From CAZLMW01 sp964560875 (GTDB lineage: Bacteria; Myxococcota_A; UBA9042), in assembly GCA_964560875.1 (NCBI GenBank), contig CAZLMW010000068.1:1-41683 (forward strand): a stretch of DNA of 41,683 nucleotides, given 5' to 3'. Position 1 is the first letter of the stretch; each line of letters starts with the position of its first letter. The notes beneath the pieces are model-generated. The model was not told the origin of the DNA and made no database searches. It was given only the letters and a program-made list of their open reading frames with translations. Positions 1 to 8,554 of the stretch are shown here, piece after piece. Position numbers and translations under genes: made by a program.

Positions 1-18
1 TGGTACAGCAGGCGTGTC

Positions 19-54
19 GCGAACGGGAACGCGAACGGGAGCGGGAGCGGGAGC
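19..54. repeat. Short hexamer-type repeat at window start
   Basis: Imperfect tandem copies of cgggag/cgggaa lie here. One plus-strand frame would read Arg-Glu repeats, but no start is visible. The rest of 1-340 holds no gene I trust: the open frame at 66-344 is Arg/Pro-rich with no ribosome binding site. The region probably contains the promoter of the GH57 gene, but I see no clear -35/-10 pair. Confidence 0.4.
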
Positions 55-340
55 GCGCGCTCAGGATGCGCGCAGGCCAACCAACGTGTCCAGCGGCTGC
101 GCCCCGCAAACAAATGGCAGACCGCAAACAAGGGCGATCGCCGCGAGAACGGGGTGTTAGAGGCCGGCGCGAGGCATCTGCGCACGCTACCGCGAAGCAA
201 CCGCCGATCGCTGTTGAACATTTCCCAACAACGCGCGAATTCTGCTTGCATCCTCGCTTGGTAACCGCAACTCTCCGCGCCCTCGTGACCTCTTTGCGGC
301 CCCGACCGCAAAGACCCCAAACAGCAGCCAGAACACCGCC

Positions 341-3300
341 ATGAAAAGCCACCTGCTCTGCCTTTTAGCCGTTGCCGCCCTGCTCGGTGCCTGCGCCGGC
401 CTGCCCGACACAGAGCCGCGCAACAGCACGTCTTCGTCGACCGTCGGCGGCAAAGCTTCGACCTACAACGCAGGCATCGACGCCAACGCCGACGTCCTGG
501 GGCCCCTGCCCGATGCCGTTTCTTCGGGCGGTGGTACGTCCAGCTCATCGGGCGGCACGTCCGGTGCGACATCCGGTGGCACGTCTGGTGGCACGTCTGG
601 CAGCAGCAGCGGCTCAACGAGCGGCGGTACGACCAGCGGTGGCACGACCAGCGGGGGCACGAGCGGTTCGGGAAGCTCCGGCGCAGACGCAACCTCGAGC
701 TCGAGTGGAGCGGACGCGGGTTCGACGTCGGGCTCGGGATCCGGGTCCAGCGGCGCGGACGTCGGTTCAAGCAGCGGTTCCGGTTCGGGATCGGGCTCCA
801 GTGGCGCGGACGCGGGCTCCAGCAGCGGGTCGAGCTCCGGCACCACGAGCAGCTCCGGTAGCTCCAGCGGGACGACCCAGCCGACCTGGCCCAACGGCAA
901 GCTCGCGCTCGAATCTGCGTTTTCACCCGACGGCAAGGCCGTGAAGCTCCGGTTCAACAAGCCGACCGACGTCGCGACCGCCGCGAAGGCCAGCGCTTAC
1001 TCGATCCGTGCGACCGACAACTCGACGGTGCCGGTGACCAACGCCAAGGCCGACAAGGACAAGCCCTTCGTGCTGCTGACGCTCGATCCGAACACAAAGA
1101 TCAACAGCCAGCTCAGCTACACGGTCACGGTCAAACCAACCCTGAAGTCGTTCGACGGCGAGTCGCTCAACACCGCCAAACGCAAGGCGAAGATCAAGCG
1201 CACGGTCTACCTGCACCTGATGTTCCACCAGCACCAGCCGACGTACGAAGACCCCATCGCCGGTCAGCTGACGTCCCCGTGGGTCCGCAAGCACGCCACC
1301 AAGGACTACTACGACATGATGAGCGTGCTGCTGCCCTACCCGAACGTGCACCTGTCGATGAACCTGACGACGGTGCTGCTCAAACAGCTCGACATCTACT
1401 ACGTCAAACGCATGGCGCCGTACGTCGACACCAAGAAGAACACGGTCGACGCCAAGGCGTTCCTCGCCAAGTGGAAGGGCCGCACCGACCCGTGGATCGA
1501 CCTGCTGCTCGAGCCGACGCCGACCGCGAAAACGGCAACAGAGAAGCAAATCGGCCTGCTCTACGCCGATCCGTGGTCCTGCGTTTCGACCGCGCCCGTG
1601 CTGATGAAGCGCTTTCCGGACTACGAGAAGATCCGCAACAAGAACCCGGCCACGCTGACGCAGCAGGACTACCTCGGCCTGAAGATCTGGTTCGAGCTCG
1701 CGTGGATGGACCCCGACTTCCTGCACGGCCCGGTCAAGCTCGCCAGCGGCGACACCATCGACCTGACCGACATCATCGACGCCAAGGCCGACGGCACATT
1801 CCACCTCAAGGTCCCGCTGTCCGAGAAGCTGGCCAACCGCATCGTCGCCGAGGAGTACAAGATCATGGCGGCCACGGTGCCGATCCATAAGCAGATGGCC
1901 TACCTGCCGGAGAAGGGCGCCAAGGGCCAGAAAACCGGCCAGGTCGAGATCACGACGACGCCTTTCTACCACCCGATCCTGCCGCTGATTCATGACACCA
2001 ACCTGATGGGCCCGGGCCAACCGTTCGATCCCAAGCCTGCAAACAAGTTCAGCTATCCGCAGGACGCCAGCGCGCAGGTCGGCCGCGCCGTCGCGTATTT
2101 CGAGGACGTCTTCGGCTTCAAACCCACCGGTATGTGGCCCGGCGAGGGCTCGGTGGCCGAAGAGGTCATCAAGCACTTCGTCGACCACGGCATCAAGTGG
2201 GTCGCGACCGACCAGCAGGTCATGAACAAGTCGGGCCACAACCCCGGCGGCGCGCCCAACACGGCGTTTAAGGTCGACGTCGACACGAAGTACGGCAGCG
2301 ACGGCAGCAACGCGGACGAGCTCGCGGTCTTCTTCCGCAACACCCAGCAATCCAACGATATCGGCTTCAAGTACCAGGGCCTGACCGGCGACCAGGCGTC
2401 CAACGACCTGATCAACAACGTCCTCAACCAGGCGCCGGGATTTGGCGCGCCGGACCGGGTCATCACGCTCATCCTCGACGGCGAGAACGCGTGGGAGACA
2501 TTCAGCAAAGAGCACGACGGCAAGGGCTTCTTCCACAAGCTCTACAGCAAGCTCGAGGTGCTGCAGGCGCAGGGCGAGATCATCACGGTCACCGGCAGCG
2601 AGTACCTGATGGGCAACCCGGCCCGCGACGTGCCCGCGCATCCGGTGTTCAAGCAAAAGGAGCTCGAGCCGCTCTTCCCCGGCTCGTGGATCGGCGGCAA
2701 CTTCAACATCTGGATCGGCGAAGGCGAGGAGAACCAGGGCTGGGCCTACCTGCTCACGGCTCGCCAAGACCTCGCCAAGTCCGGTCTCAAGCAGCCCGAC
2801 CCGTATGTGCACCTCAAGGACCTCAAGGCCGGTACCGTCGCCTACGAGACGTGGATCGCGTTCGACGAGATGTACGGCGCCGAGGGCAGCGACTGGTTTT
2901 GGTGGTACGGCGCGGACATGACCAGCCCGAGCAACGACGACACGCCCTTTGACCAGGCTTTCCGCACCCACCTCGCCGGCGTCTACAAGCACATGAACGC
3001 GGCGCTGAAGGTGCAGGGCAAAAAGGAGATCCCGATGCCGCAGTTCAAGCCGATCATCCAGGCGGCCGAACAGCTGCCTGCGGCCGATCTCGACCCCAAA
3101 CCGCTCATTGACGGCAAGCTGCTGCCCAACGAGAGCGAGTGGATCACCGACGGCGGCTTCTTCTTCGACAGCGACACCGCCGACGCGCAGGCCAACCCCG
3201 AGGACTGGATCGCCGTCGTCTACTACGGCTTCACGGACGAAGGGCTGTGGATCGGCACCCAACACAACTTCGACCTGTGGGGCAAGTCGCAGTCGGCGCT

Positions 3301-4159
3301 TTCGCTGTACCTGGGCGTCAAGCACATCGTCGACAAGAAGACCGGCCAGACCAAGGTCGAAAGCGGCTTCAACAAGGCGCGCGATGGCAAGTCGCTCGGG
3401 CTCACGGACGGGGCACAGCGCGAGCTCCACGTGCGGTTCAAGCTCAACGGCGGCGCCAAGGTCGAGCTGCGCAAGTCCGACGGCAAGTCGCAGTGGGAAA
3501 AAATCACGCCCACGACGTTCAACGGCAAGCTCGGCGGGCCCGTCAAGGGCGGCAAGCTGATCGAGCTGTTCGTGCCGTTCAAGGACCTCGGCGTCGTCAA
3601 GGGCGACCCGATCCAGCTCCGTGCGGCGTTTTGGAACAACAACAAGGTCGAGGATATCGCGCCCAACCAGGGCCCCAAGCAGCTGTCCGAGGACCCGACC
3701 AACGCGGTCTTCGTCAAGTTCACCTGCGACGTGTCCGAAAAGGAGCTCGCCGTCGATACGTTCGGCTGGATCGAGAACAAACCGCCGCCCAAGGGCAAGG
3801 GCATTGTCTACATTGCCGGCAACCACCCCAAGCTGGGCATGAAGACCAAGTGGAACCCCAACAAGATCGCGTTGCGCGACGACGGCAAAGAAGGCGACGC
3901 GAAGGCCGGCGACAACGTCTGGACGCGCGTCATCGACTTCGCCCGCGGTTCGACCATCAAGTACAAGTACACGGTCGGGCTGCCCAAGGATGAGGGCAAA
4001 TGGGGCGGCACCGAGGAGTTTCCGCTGACCGAGCGCGGGCTGAACATCAGCAAAGACCCGAAGGTGGTGAAGATGACGGTGGCCGACGTGTTCGCCGACC
4101 GTCCGCAGCCCTCGGGCACCGCCGCCAAGAAGACCAAGATCTCGGAACACACCAAGTGA
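341..4159 (+). CDS. GH57-family glycoside hydrolase lipoprotein (amylopullulanase-like) with C-terminal carbohydrate-binding domains
   Basis: This 1272-residue protein probably hydrolyses alpha-glucans at the cell surface. A type II signal peptide ends in lipobox LGAC (Cys18). A Ser/Gly/Thr linker covers about residues 60-185 and an SbsA/Big_5-like Ig domain about 186-285. The GH57 barrel opens with HQHQP (296-300), carries the nucleophile motif GMWPGEGSV (Glu602) and the acid motif LDGENAWE (Asp713). Residues about 920-1115 resemble the C-terminal domain of glucodextranase/amylopullulanase, and about 1154-1250 (YIAGNHPKLG, then WTRVIDF and YKYTVG) resemble a starch-binding CBM20-type fold. 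The family and catalytic motifs are seen; substrate and surface location are inferred. The alpha/beta-hydrolase gene follows 10 bp downstream, so the two are probably co-transcribed. Confidence 0.93.
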   Translation: MKSHLLCLLAVAALLGACAGLPDTEPRNSTSSSTVGGKASTYNAGIDANADVLGPLPDAVSSGGGTSSSSGGTSGATSGGTSGGTSGSSSGSTSGGTTSGGTTSGGTSGSGSSGADATSSSSGADAGSTSGSGSGSSGADVGSSSGSGSGSGSSGADAGSSSGSSSGTTSSSGSSSGTTQPTWPNGKLALESAFSPDGKAVKLRFNKPTDVATAAKASAYSIRATDNSTVPVTNAKADKDKPFVLLTLDPNTKINSQLSYTVTVKPTLKSFDGESLNTAKRKAKIKRTVYLHLMFHQHQPTYEDPIAGQLTSPWVRKHATKDYYDMMSVLLPYPNVHLSMNLTTVLLKQLDIYYVKRMAPYVDTKKNTVDAKAFLAKWKGRTDPWIDLLLEPTPTAKTATEKQIGLLYADPWSCVSTAPVLMKRFPDYEKIRNKNPATLTQQDYLGLKIWFELAWMDPDFLHGPVKLASGDTIDLTDIIDAKADGTFHLKVPLSEKLANRIVAEEYKIMAATVPIHKQMAYLPEKGAKGQKTGQVEITTTPFYHPILPLIHDTNLMGPGQPFDPKPANKFSYPQDASAQVGRAVAYFEDVFGFKPTGMWPGEGSVAEEVIKHFVDHGIKWVATDQQVMNKSGHNPGGAPNTAFKVDVDTKYGSDGSNADELAVFFRNTQQSNDIGFKYQGLTGDQASNDLINNVLNQAPGFGAPDRVITLILDGENAWETFSKEHDGKGFFHKLYSKLEVLQAQGEIITVTGSEYLMGNPARDVPAHPVFKQKELEPLFPGSWIGGNFNIWIGEGEENQGWAYLLTARQDLAKSGLKQPDPYVHLKDLKAGTVAYETWIAFDEMYGAEGSDWFWWYGADMTSPSNDDTPFDQAFRTHLAGVYKHMNAALKVQGKKEIPMPQFKPIIQAAEQLPAADLDPKPLIDGKLLPNESEWITDGGFFFDSDTADAQANPEDWIAVVYYGFTDEGLWIGTQHNFDLWGKSQSALSLYLGVKHIVDKKTGQTKVESGFNKARDGKSLGLTDGAQRELHVRFKLNGGAKVELRKSDGKSQWEKITPTTFNGKLGGPVKGGKLIELFVPFKDLGVVKGDPIQLRAAFWNNNKVEDIAPNQGPKQLSEDPTNAVFVKFTCDVSEKELAVDTFGWIENKPPPKGKGIVYIAGNHPKLGMKTKWNPNKIALRDDGKEGDAKAGDNVWTRVIDFARGSTIKYKYTVGLPKDEGKWGGTEEFPLTERGLNISKDPKVVKMTVADVFADRPQPSGTAAKKTKISEHTK
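535..888 (+). repeat. Ser/Gly/Thr-coding low-complexity repeat (linker of GH57 lipoprotein)
   Basis: Short in-frame repeats such as ggtggcacgtctgg and agcagcggttccgg encode runs of SGGTSGGTS and SGSGSSG. The tract separates the lipid anchor from the folded domains. A similar Ser/Gly linker, encoded by a different 18-bp unit, occurs in the lipoprotein at 39067-39711. Confidence 0.8.
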
Positions 4160-4169
4160 GTTGCGCTAC

Positions 4170-5228
4170 ATGAATCACGACCTTCGCCCCATCCCGGCAC
4201 TTCGGGCTGTTGTGCTCGCGACCGGCCTGCTGATCGCCCTCGCGCTGCTTGGGGCCTGCTCCTCCGAGGCAGCCGACACGCCCGCACCGACAACGGTCGA
4301 CCCGTTCCTGACCTGCGGCGCTGCTGACGCCAAACCGGTGTATTCGGCGCACCCAATCGGCGAGCTCAAGTCGATGAACATCGGCTGCCAGGGCAAAGAA
4401 GGCCCGCTCGTGGTGCTGCTGCACGGCTTCCCCGACTTCGCGTACGGGTGGGAGTCCGTCGCCAAGGAGCTCAGCGGCAAACACATCGTCGTTGCGCCCG
4501 ACCAACGCGGCTACAACACGACCTGGGGACCGGACAACAAGGACGTCGCCGCCTACAAGATCGACAAGCTCGTCGGCGACATCAAGGCGCTGGTGACACG
4601 GCTGACCGACGCCAAAGATGGCCTGGGCAAAGCCGGTGAGACCATCATCGTCGGCCACGACTGGGGCGGCGCCGTCGCTTGGACTTTTGCGCACAAGCAC
4701 GCGGAATTGACCGGCAAGCTGGTCATCGTCAACGGCCCGCACCCCGACACGTTCATCCGCGAGTACAACAACAACCCCAAGCAGAAGGACGCGTCGAGCT
4801 ACATGGCGCTGTTCAACACGCCCGGGACCGAGAATTTCCTCAAATCGAACAACCACAAGGCGCTCATCGACGCGTTTGGCAAGGCGCTCACAGACGCGCA
4901 GAAGGACGTCTACCGCAAGCTCTTCGCGGCCAGCGACCTCGTGAAGATGCTCAACTGGTATCGCGCCAACCTCGACACCGACAAGGGCACCATCGCGGCG
5001 TCGAACATCACCATCGACGTACCGACGCTCGTGGCCTGGGGAATGAAGGACACCGCGCTGCTTCCGGGCAACCTGGACGGGCTCGATAAGTACGTGAAAA
5101 CGCTGACTGTTCAGAAGTTCGAAAAGGCCACGCACTGGGTCCCGCACGAACAACCCGAGGCGGTCGCCAAGGCCATCGCCGACTTCGCCGCCGGCCTGCC
5201 TATCGCGCCGACAGCGACCGAGAAATAG
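4170..5228 (+). CDS. Alpha/beta-hydrolase lipoprotein, epoxide-hydrolase-like
   Basis: This 352-residue protein has a lipobox LLGAC (Cys30) after a hydrophobic signal. The alpha/beta-hydrolase core shows the oxyanion motif HGFPD (His85), a nucleophile elbow GHDWGG with Asp164 rather than Ser, a cap segment with WYRAN, a likely relay acid Asp294 (GMKDT) and the catalytic His322. An Asp nucleophile with HGFP fits epoxide hydrolases or haloalkane dehalogenases rather than esterases. I chose ATG 4170; an in-frame TTG at 4161 would add three residues. The gene lies 10 bp after the GH57 gene and ends 40 bp from the convergent helicase gene. The substrate cannot be read from the sequence. Confidence 0.88.
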   Translation: MNHDLRPIPALRAVVLATGLLIALALLGACSSEAADTPAPTTVDPFLTCGAADAKPVYSAHPIGELKSMNIGCQGKEGPLVVLLHGFPDFAYGWESVAKELSGKHIVVAPDQRGYNTTWGPDNKDVAAYKIDKLVGDIKALVTRLTDAKDGLGKAGETIIVGHDWGGAVAWTFAHKHAELTGKLVIVNGPHPDTFIREYNNNPKQKDASSYMALFNTPGTENFLKSNNHKALIDAFGKALTDAQKDVYRKLFAASDLVKMLNWYRANLDTDKGTIAASNITIDVPTLVAWGMKDTALLPGNLDGLDKYVKTLTVQKFEKATHWVPHEQPEAVAKAIADFAAGLPIAPTATEK

Positions 5229-5268
5229 GCCGTGTCGGGCGTTATGGCCTGGACGATCGGCATTGGGG

Positions 5269-6657
5269 TTAGCCTCGCGGGCGCCGATTGCCGGAACGAC
5301 CGCCGCTACGACGGCCCCGACCCGAACGCGACTGACCCGAACGCGACTGGCCGCCCCGACCCTGGCCACCACGACCCTGGCCACCCCGACCCTGGCCACC
5401 ACGACCCTGGCCACCACGACCCTGGCCACCCCGTCCCTGGCCGCTCCGTCGCTGCGGGCGTTTGCGGGGCGGCGACTTGCTGTCGAGGTCGGTCATCGGC
5501 GGCGGCGACGCATTGGACGGCAACGGGTTGTCGGTCGCACGGTCGAGGTGCTTGCGGATCAGGCGCTCGATATCGGCGAGATAGGGCTGCTCCTCGACAT
5601 CGCAGAACGACATGGCGATGCCAGATGCACCAGCGCGCGCGGTGCGGCCGATGCGGTGCACGTAGGTCTCGGCGATGTTGGGCAGGTCGAAGTTGATGAC
5701 GTGCGTGACGCCTTCCACGTCGATGCCGCGCGCCGCGATGTCGGTCGCCACGAGCGCTTGCAGACGGCCGGCCTTGAACTGCGCGAGCGCCCGGGTTCGT
5801 GCGCCTTGTGACTTGTTGCCGTGGATGGCGGCGGACGCGATACCGGACTTCTCGAGGAACTGCGCGATGCGGTTGGCGCCGTGTTTGGTGCGGCTGAAGA
5901 CGAGGGCGCGCAGCATTTCGTGGGACTGGATCAGCGACGCGAGCAGCTTGCGTTTGTTGGACTTGTCGACGAAGTAGACGCGCTGATCGATGCGTTCGGC
6001 AGGGGCAGAAACGGGCGTCACGGACACGGACACGGGGTCGTGCAGCAGCGTCTCTCCGAGCGCGCGGATGGCCGGTGGCATGGTCGCCGAGAAGAGCATG
6101 GTCTGCTTCTTGTTGGGCAGCGCCGCGATGATGCGTTTGACGTCGGGCAGAAAGCCCATGTCGAGCATCCGGTCGGCCTCGTCGAGCACGAACACGCTGA
6201 CGTTTTTCAGGTTGATGTGGCGGCGGCTGTGCAGGTCGAGCAGGCGGCCGGGTGTGGCGACCAGGATGTCGACGCCCTGCTGCAGCTCGCGGATCTGCGG
6301 TTTCTCGTTGACGCCGCCGAAGATGACGGTGTGCCAGATCTCGTCGAGGTGCTTGGCGTAGATGCCGATGTTCTCGCCGATCTGCGCCGCCAACTCACGC
6401 GTGGGCGTCACGACGAGCGCGCGGATCTCGGCTTCCTCGGTCACGGAGTCGTTGATGCGTTGCAACAGCGGCAAAGAGAAGGCCGCGGTCTTGCCGGTGC
6501 CGGTCTGGGCGATGCCAACGATGTCACGGCCTTGCAGCGCAGGTGGGATCGCGTCGCGCTGAATCGGCGTCGGCTCTGTGTAGCCAGCATCCGCGATGGC
6601 GCGCAGGAATGGTTTGGCGAGGCCGAGGGAGTCGAAGGTCGGGGATGGTTCGTTCAA
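5269..6657 (-). CDS. DEAD-box ATP-dependent RNA helicase, RhlE-like
   Basis: This 462-residue RNA helicase unwinds short RNA duplexes, probably in RNA turnover or ribosome assembly. It has the Q motif (Phe8, Gln33), Walker A AQTGTGKT (50-57), PTREL (85-89), DEAD (159-162) and SAT (190-192), then ARGIDV and HRIGRTARAG in the second RecA domain. The C-terminus is a Gln/Gly/Arg-rich tail with repeated GRGGQ units, typical of RNA-binding tails. The chosen start is TTG at 6657, because ggaga lies six bases upstream and the protein then begins just before the Q motif; a longer frame reaches 6717. The DUF3592 gene lies 147 bp upstream on the same strand. Confidence 0.93.
   Translation of the reverse strand: MNEPSPTFDSLGLAKPFLRAIADAGYTEPTPIQRDAIPPALQGRDIVGIAQTGTGKTAAFSLPLLQRINDSVTEEAEIRALVVTPTRELAAQIGENIGIYAKHLDEIWHTVIFGGVNEKPQIRELQQGVDILVATPGRLLDLHSRRHINLKNVSVFVLDEADRMLDMGFLPDVKRIIAALPNKKQTMLFSATMPPAIRALGETLLHDPVSVSVTPVSAPAERIDQRVYFVDKSNKRKLLASLIQSHEMLRALVFSRTKHGANRIAQFLEKSGIASAAIHGNKSQGARTRALAQFKAGRLQALVATDIAARGIDVEGVTHVINFDLPNIAETYVHRIGRTARAGASGIAMSFCDVEEQPYLADIERLIRKHLDRATDNPLPSNASPPPMTDLDSKSPPRKRPQRRSGQGRGGQGRGGQGRGGQGRGGQGRGGQGRGGQSRSGQSRSGRGRRSGGRSGNRRPRG
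5357..5446 (-). repeat. Six 15-bp tandem repeats encoding the RGG-type tail of the helicase
   Basis: Six in-frame copies of a 15-bp unit (plus strand cgaccctggccacca/c, last copy degenerate) encode the GRGGQ repeats on the minus strand. Copy number could vary by slippage without shifting the frame. Confidence 0.85.
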
Positions 6658-6804
6658 AACGTTTCTCCACGCGGGGCGCCGCGTATGGGGCGGGCGCTGT
6701 ACGCGATCAGGGCACAAAAGGACAGCAAAACCGCAAAGAATGCTGTCTGGGTCGTCGCTTCTTCGCGCCCGTGACCGTGCAGCTGACGAGCCCGTTCCCG
6801 GATC

Positions 6805-7617
6805 TCAAGCGGGCCGGCCGCGGCGGCTCAAGAAGACGTACAGGGCGCCGAGCAACGCGACGACCAGGCAGGCGCCCAGCTGCGCCCACGCCCACAGGAT
6901 CACCCCGGGTTCGAGCACGGCGCGGTTGGGGTCAGCAGGATCGTAGAACACCTTGACCTTGTCTCCGACGCGCCGAGACGCGGTCGGATCGCCCTGCCCG
7001 CCCGCGAAACGGACGCGGCGGCTGCTGTAGTAGCGGCCGTTGGTCTTGAACTCGTAGATGAAATGTGTCTCGTAGCGATCGGGGTTGCGCGACATGAGCG
7101 AGCGCTGCGACAGCGTGATCTTGCCCGCGACCGATGGCCACGATTGAGCGGCGGTGTCAGCGGCGATTCGTTGCCCGATGTAGGCGCCGAGCCCAAGTCC
7201 GCTCAAGCTCAGCACCACGCCTATCACCTGCGCCCGGATGCGGCTCCTGCGGTGACGCGCGGCGATCTCGAGCGCCCGTTGGTGGGCCATCGCGCCGGGA
7301 GCGTCGCTGTCGTCAACCTCGACCGCGACCTCGACCTCGGCGGACGCTTCGACTGAATGGGGCGCAGTTTGGCCGGCTTCGGGATCGGGGGCGCGCCTCA
7401 AAGCTGCGCGACGCTCCAACTCCTCCCAGGGAAAGGGCACATAGCGGCGCGTCACGCCGGAAACCGCTTTTTCTTCGGCCTCGCAGGCGTCCGTCGCCGC
7501 TATTTGCCCGAGCTTTCCGACTCCGACGGACACGACGTTGCGAGCACGCGGCTTGGCGCGCCGGGGTGACACCTTGCGCTTGCCTGCTTTCTTGCGCTTG
7601 TTGTGCGGCTTTACCAC
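6805..7617 (-). CDS. DUF3592 membrane protein with basic N-terminal extension
   Basis: The 270-residue product has a Lys/Arg-rich N-terminus (residues 1-27), an acidic stretch around 85-107, a transmembrane segment at about 131-148, a soluble domain at 158-235 and a second transmembrane segment at about 240-263. The soluble domain matches DUF3592 by W-x-V-x-G-x-I, IYEFKTNGRYYSS, VGDKVKVFYDPADP and AVLEPG. The family has no firm function. GTG 7617 is favoured by aagga eight bases upstream. An internal ATG near residue 110 would give a protein of usual DUF3592 size. The gene is divergent from the thioredoxin gene, 34 bp away. Confidence 0.75.
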   Translation of the reverse strand: MVKPHNKRKKAGKRKVSPRRAKPRARNVVSVGVGKLGQIAATDACEAEEKAVSGVTRRYVPFPWEELERRAALRRAPDPEAGQTAPHSVEASAEVEVAVEVDDSDAPGAMAHQRALEIAARHRRSRIRAQVIGVVLSLSGLGLGAYIGQRIAADTAAQSWPSVAGKITLSQRSLMSRNPDRYETHFIYEFKTNGRYYSSRRVRFAGGQGDPTASRRVGDKVKVFYDPADPNRAVLEPGVILWAWAQLGACLVVALLGALYVFLSRRGRPA

Positions 7618-7651
7618 GATGGCCGTCCTTCCCGCCCCAACGAGGACTCAG

Positions 7652-8020
7652 ATGGGTTTTTTCAGCAAGCTGTTTTCGAGCAAGCCAAAGGTCATGCCCA
7701 CGCACCTGACCGTCGACAACTTCGACGACGAGGTCGTCAACGGCGAACTACCATATGTCGTCGACTTCTGGGGACCCGGCTGCCCGCCATGCCAGCAGCT
7801 CGAGGGCATCATCATCAGCCTCGCCACCGAATACGACGGGCGCGTGAAGTTTGGCGAGGTCAACGTGCACGACGCGATGGCGGTGGCAAAGCGGTTCGAC
7901 GTGATGGCCACGCCAACCGTGCTGTTCTTCAAGGGCGGCAAGATGGTGGAACGCGTCGTCGGCTTCAAAGGCAGCCTGTACCACCGCGAGATCATCGAAG
8001 AAGACCTCCTCGACGCGTGA
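7652..8020 (+). CDS. Thioredoxin
   Basis: This 122-residue thiol-disulfide oxidoreductase of thioredoxin type is probably cytoplasmic. The active site is WGPGCPPC (Cys44, Cys47), with CPPC in place of the classical CGPC; the cis-proline is Pro88 in ATPTVLFFKGG. Start ATG 7652 has gagga five bases upstream; an in-frame ATG at 7619 would add eleven residues and nearly touch the divergent DUF3592 start. The N-terminus (MGFFSKLFSSKP) lacks a convincing signal peptide. CPPC usually raises the redox potential relative to CGPC, so a partner-specific role is possible. Confidence 0.93.
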   Translation: MGFFSKLFSSKPKVMPTHLTVDNFDDEVVNGELPYVVDFWGPGCPPCQQLEGIIISLATEYDGRVKFGEVNVHDAMAVAKRFDVMATPTVLFFKGGKMVERVVGFKGSLYHREIIEEDLLDA

Positions 8021-8058
8021 TCGGGTCGTCTCACAGCCGTCGCGTCGGGAGCTACGCC

Positions 8059-8205
8059 TTGTTGAATCACCTGGCGAAGCTGTTGGTGTTTTGTTCGCTG
8101 TGGTGTGCGTGTTCGTCGCCAGCAGACGACGGCGGAGCCAAGATCGACTCGGGCGATGCAACCGTCGGTACCGACGACGGCAACGACGGAAGCGGGTGCA
8201 CCTGA
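8059..8205 (+). CDS. Putative small lipoprotein (48 aa) or 5' remnant of a lipoprotein gene
   Basis: A TTG start preceded by gggag (7-bp spacing) opens a 48-residue frame with a hydrophobic segment LAKLLVFCSL and a lipobox-like WCAC|SS, then a Gly/Asp-rich stretch ending in GSGCT. The Asp-rich tail resembles the linkers that follow the lipobox in larger lipoproteins of this window. It is either a very small lipoprotein or the signal-plus-linker part of a broken gene. It begins 38 bp after the thioredoxin stop. The product is unknown. Confidence 0.45.
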   Translation: MLNHLAKLLVFCSLWCACSSPADDGGAKIDSGDATVGTDDGNDGSGCT

Positions 8206-8554
8206 GCGTTCCGTCGTTGTACCTGATCGTGAGCTCGTCGCCGCGCATCGAAGCCGTGGTCAACGTAAGCGTGCGTTGCCCGGCTTCTCCGCGAGCTTCA
8301 CTTTGTTGCCGTCGCGTTTGTAAGGGAAGGGGAAGGCAGTCTGTCCCCGACAGAGAACCGAGTCTCGCCCCAACCCCAACGCCGGCAACCCATAAATGCC
8401 TTCCCCTGTTGGGTCCTTCCCCCTTGATCCGAGGCGCCGTCTGCCAAGACAGACCCTCAATCATTGAGTCGACCCAGCGCAGCGGCGAAAAAGAGAGGAT
8501 CCCTCCGGGGAGACCCTGGGTGCCGCCTCGGGTGTGAGGCGACACTGAGTCGGG
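8206..8554 (-). pseudogene. Gene-poor stretch with a possible decayed beta-rich domain (8205-8322, minus)
   Basis: Most of this 349-bp stretch shows nothing I can name. On the minus strand, 8322-8275 reads YKRDGNKVKLAEKPGN and, one frame over, 8272-8213 reads TLTLTTASMRGDELTIRYND, followed by GTLRC. Joining them needs one inserted base. The composite looks like the end of a small beta-sheet lipoprotein domain, but there is no start or stop. Confidence 0.3.

Noticed and set aside
66..344. 92-codon plus-strand frame before the GH57 gene
   Set aside because: Arg/Pro-rich with no ribosome binding site or domain, ending in the GH57 start; probably upstream non-coding DNA.
535..888. CRISPR-like or satellite array
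   Set aside because: The repeats are in-frame Ser/Gly/Thr codons without unique spacers. The arrays at 5357 and 39293 are likewise coding repeats, and no CRISPR or cas gene is present.
923..4150. Very long open frame (about 1075 codons) antisense to the GH57 gene
   Set aside because: It is a GC-rich shadow: the plus strand has a complete GH57 protein with catalytic motifs, and the antisense protein is Arg/Val/Asp-rich with no domain.
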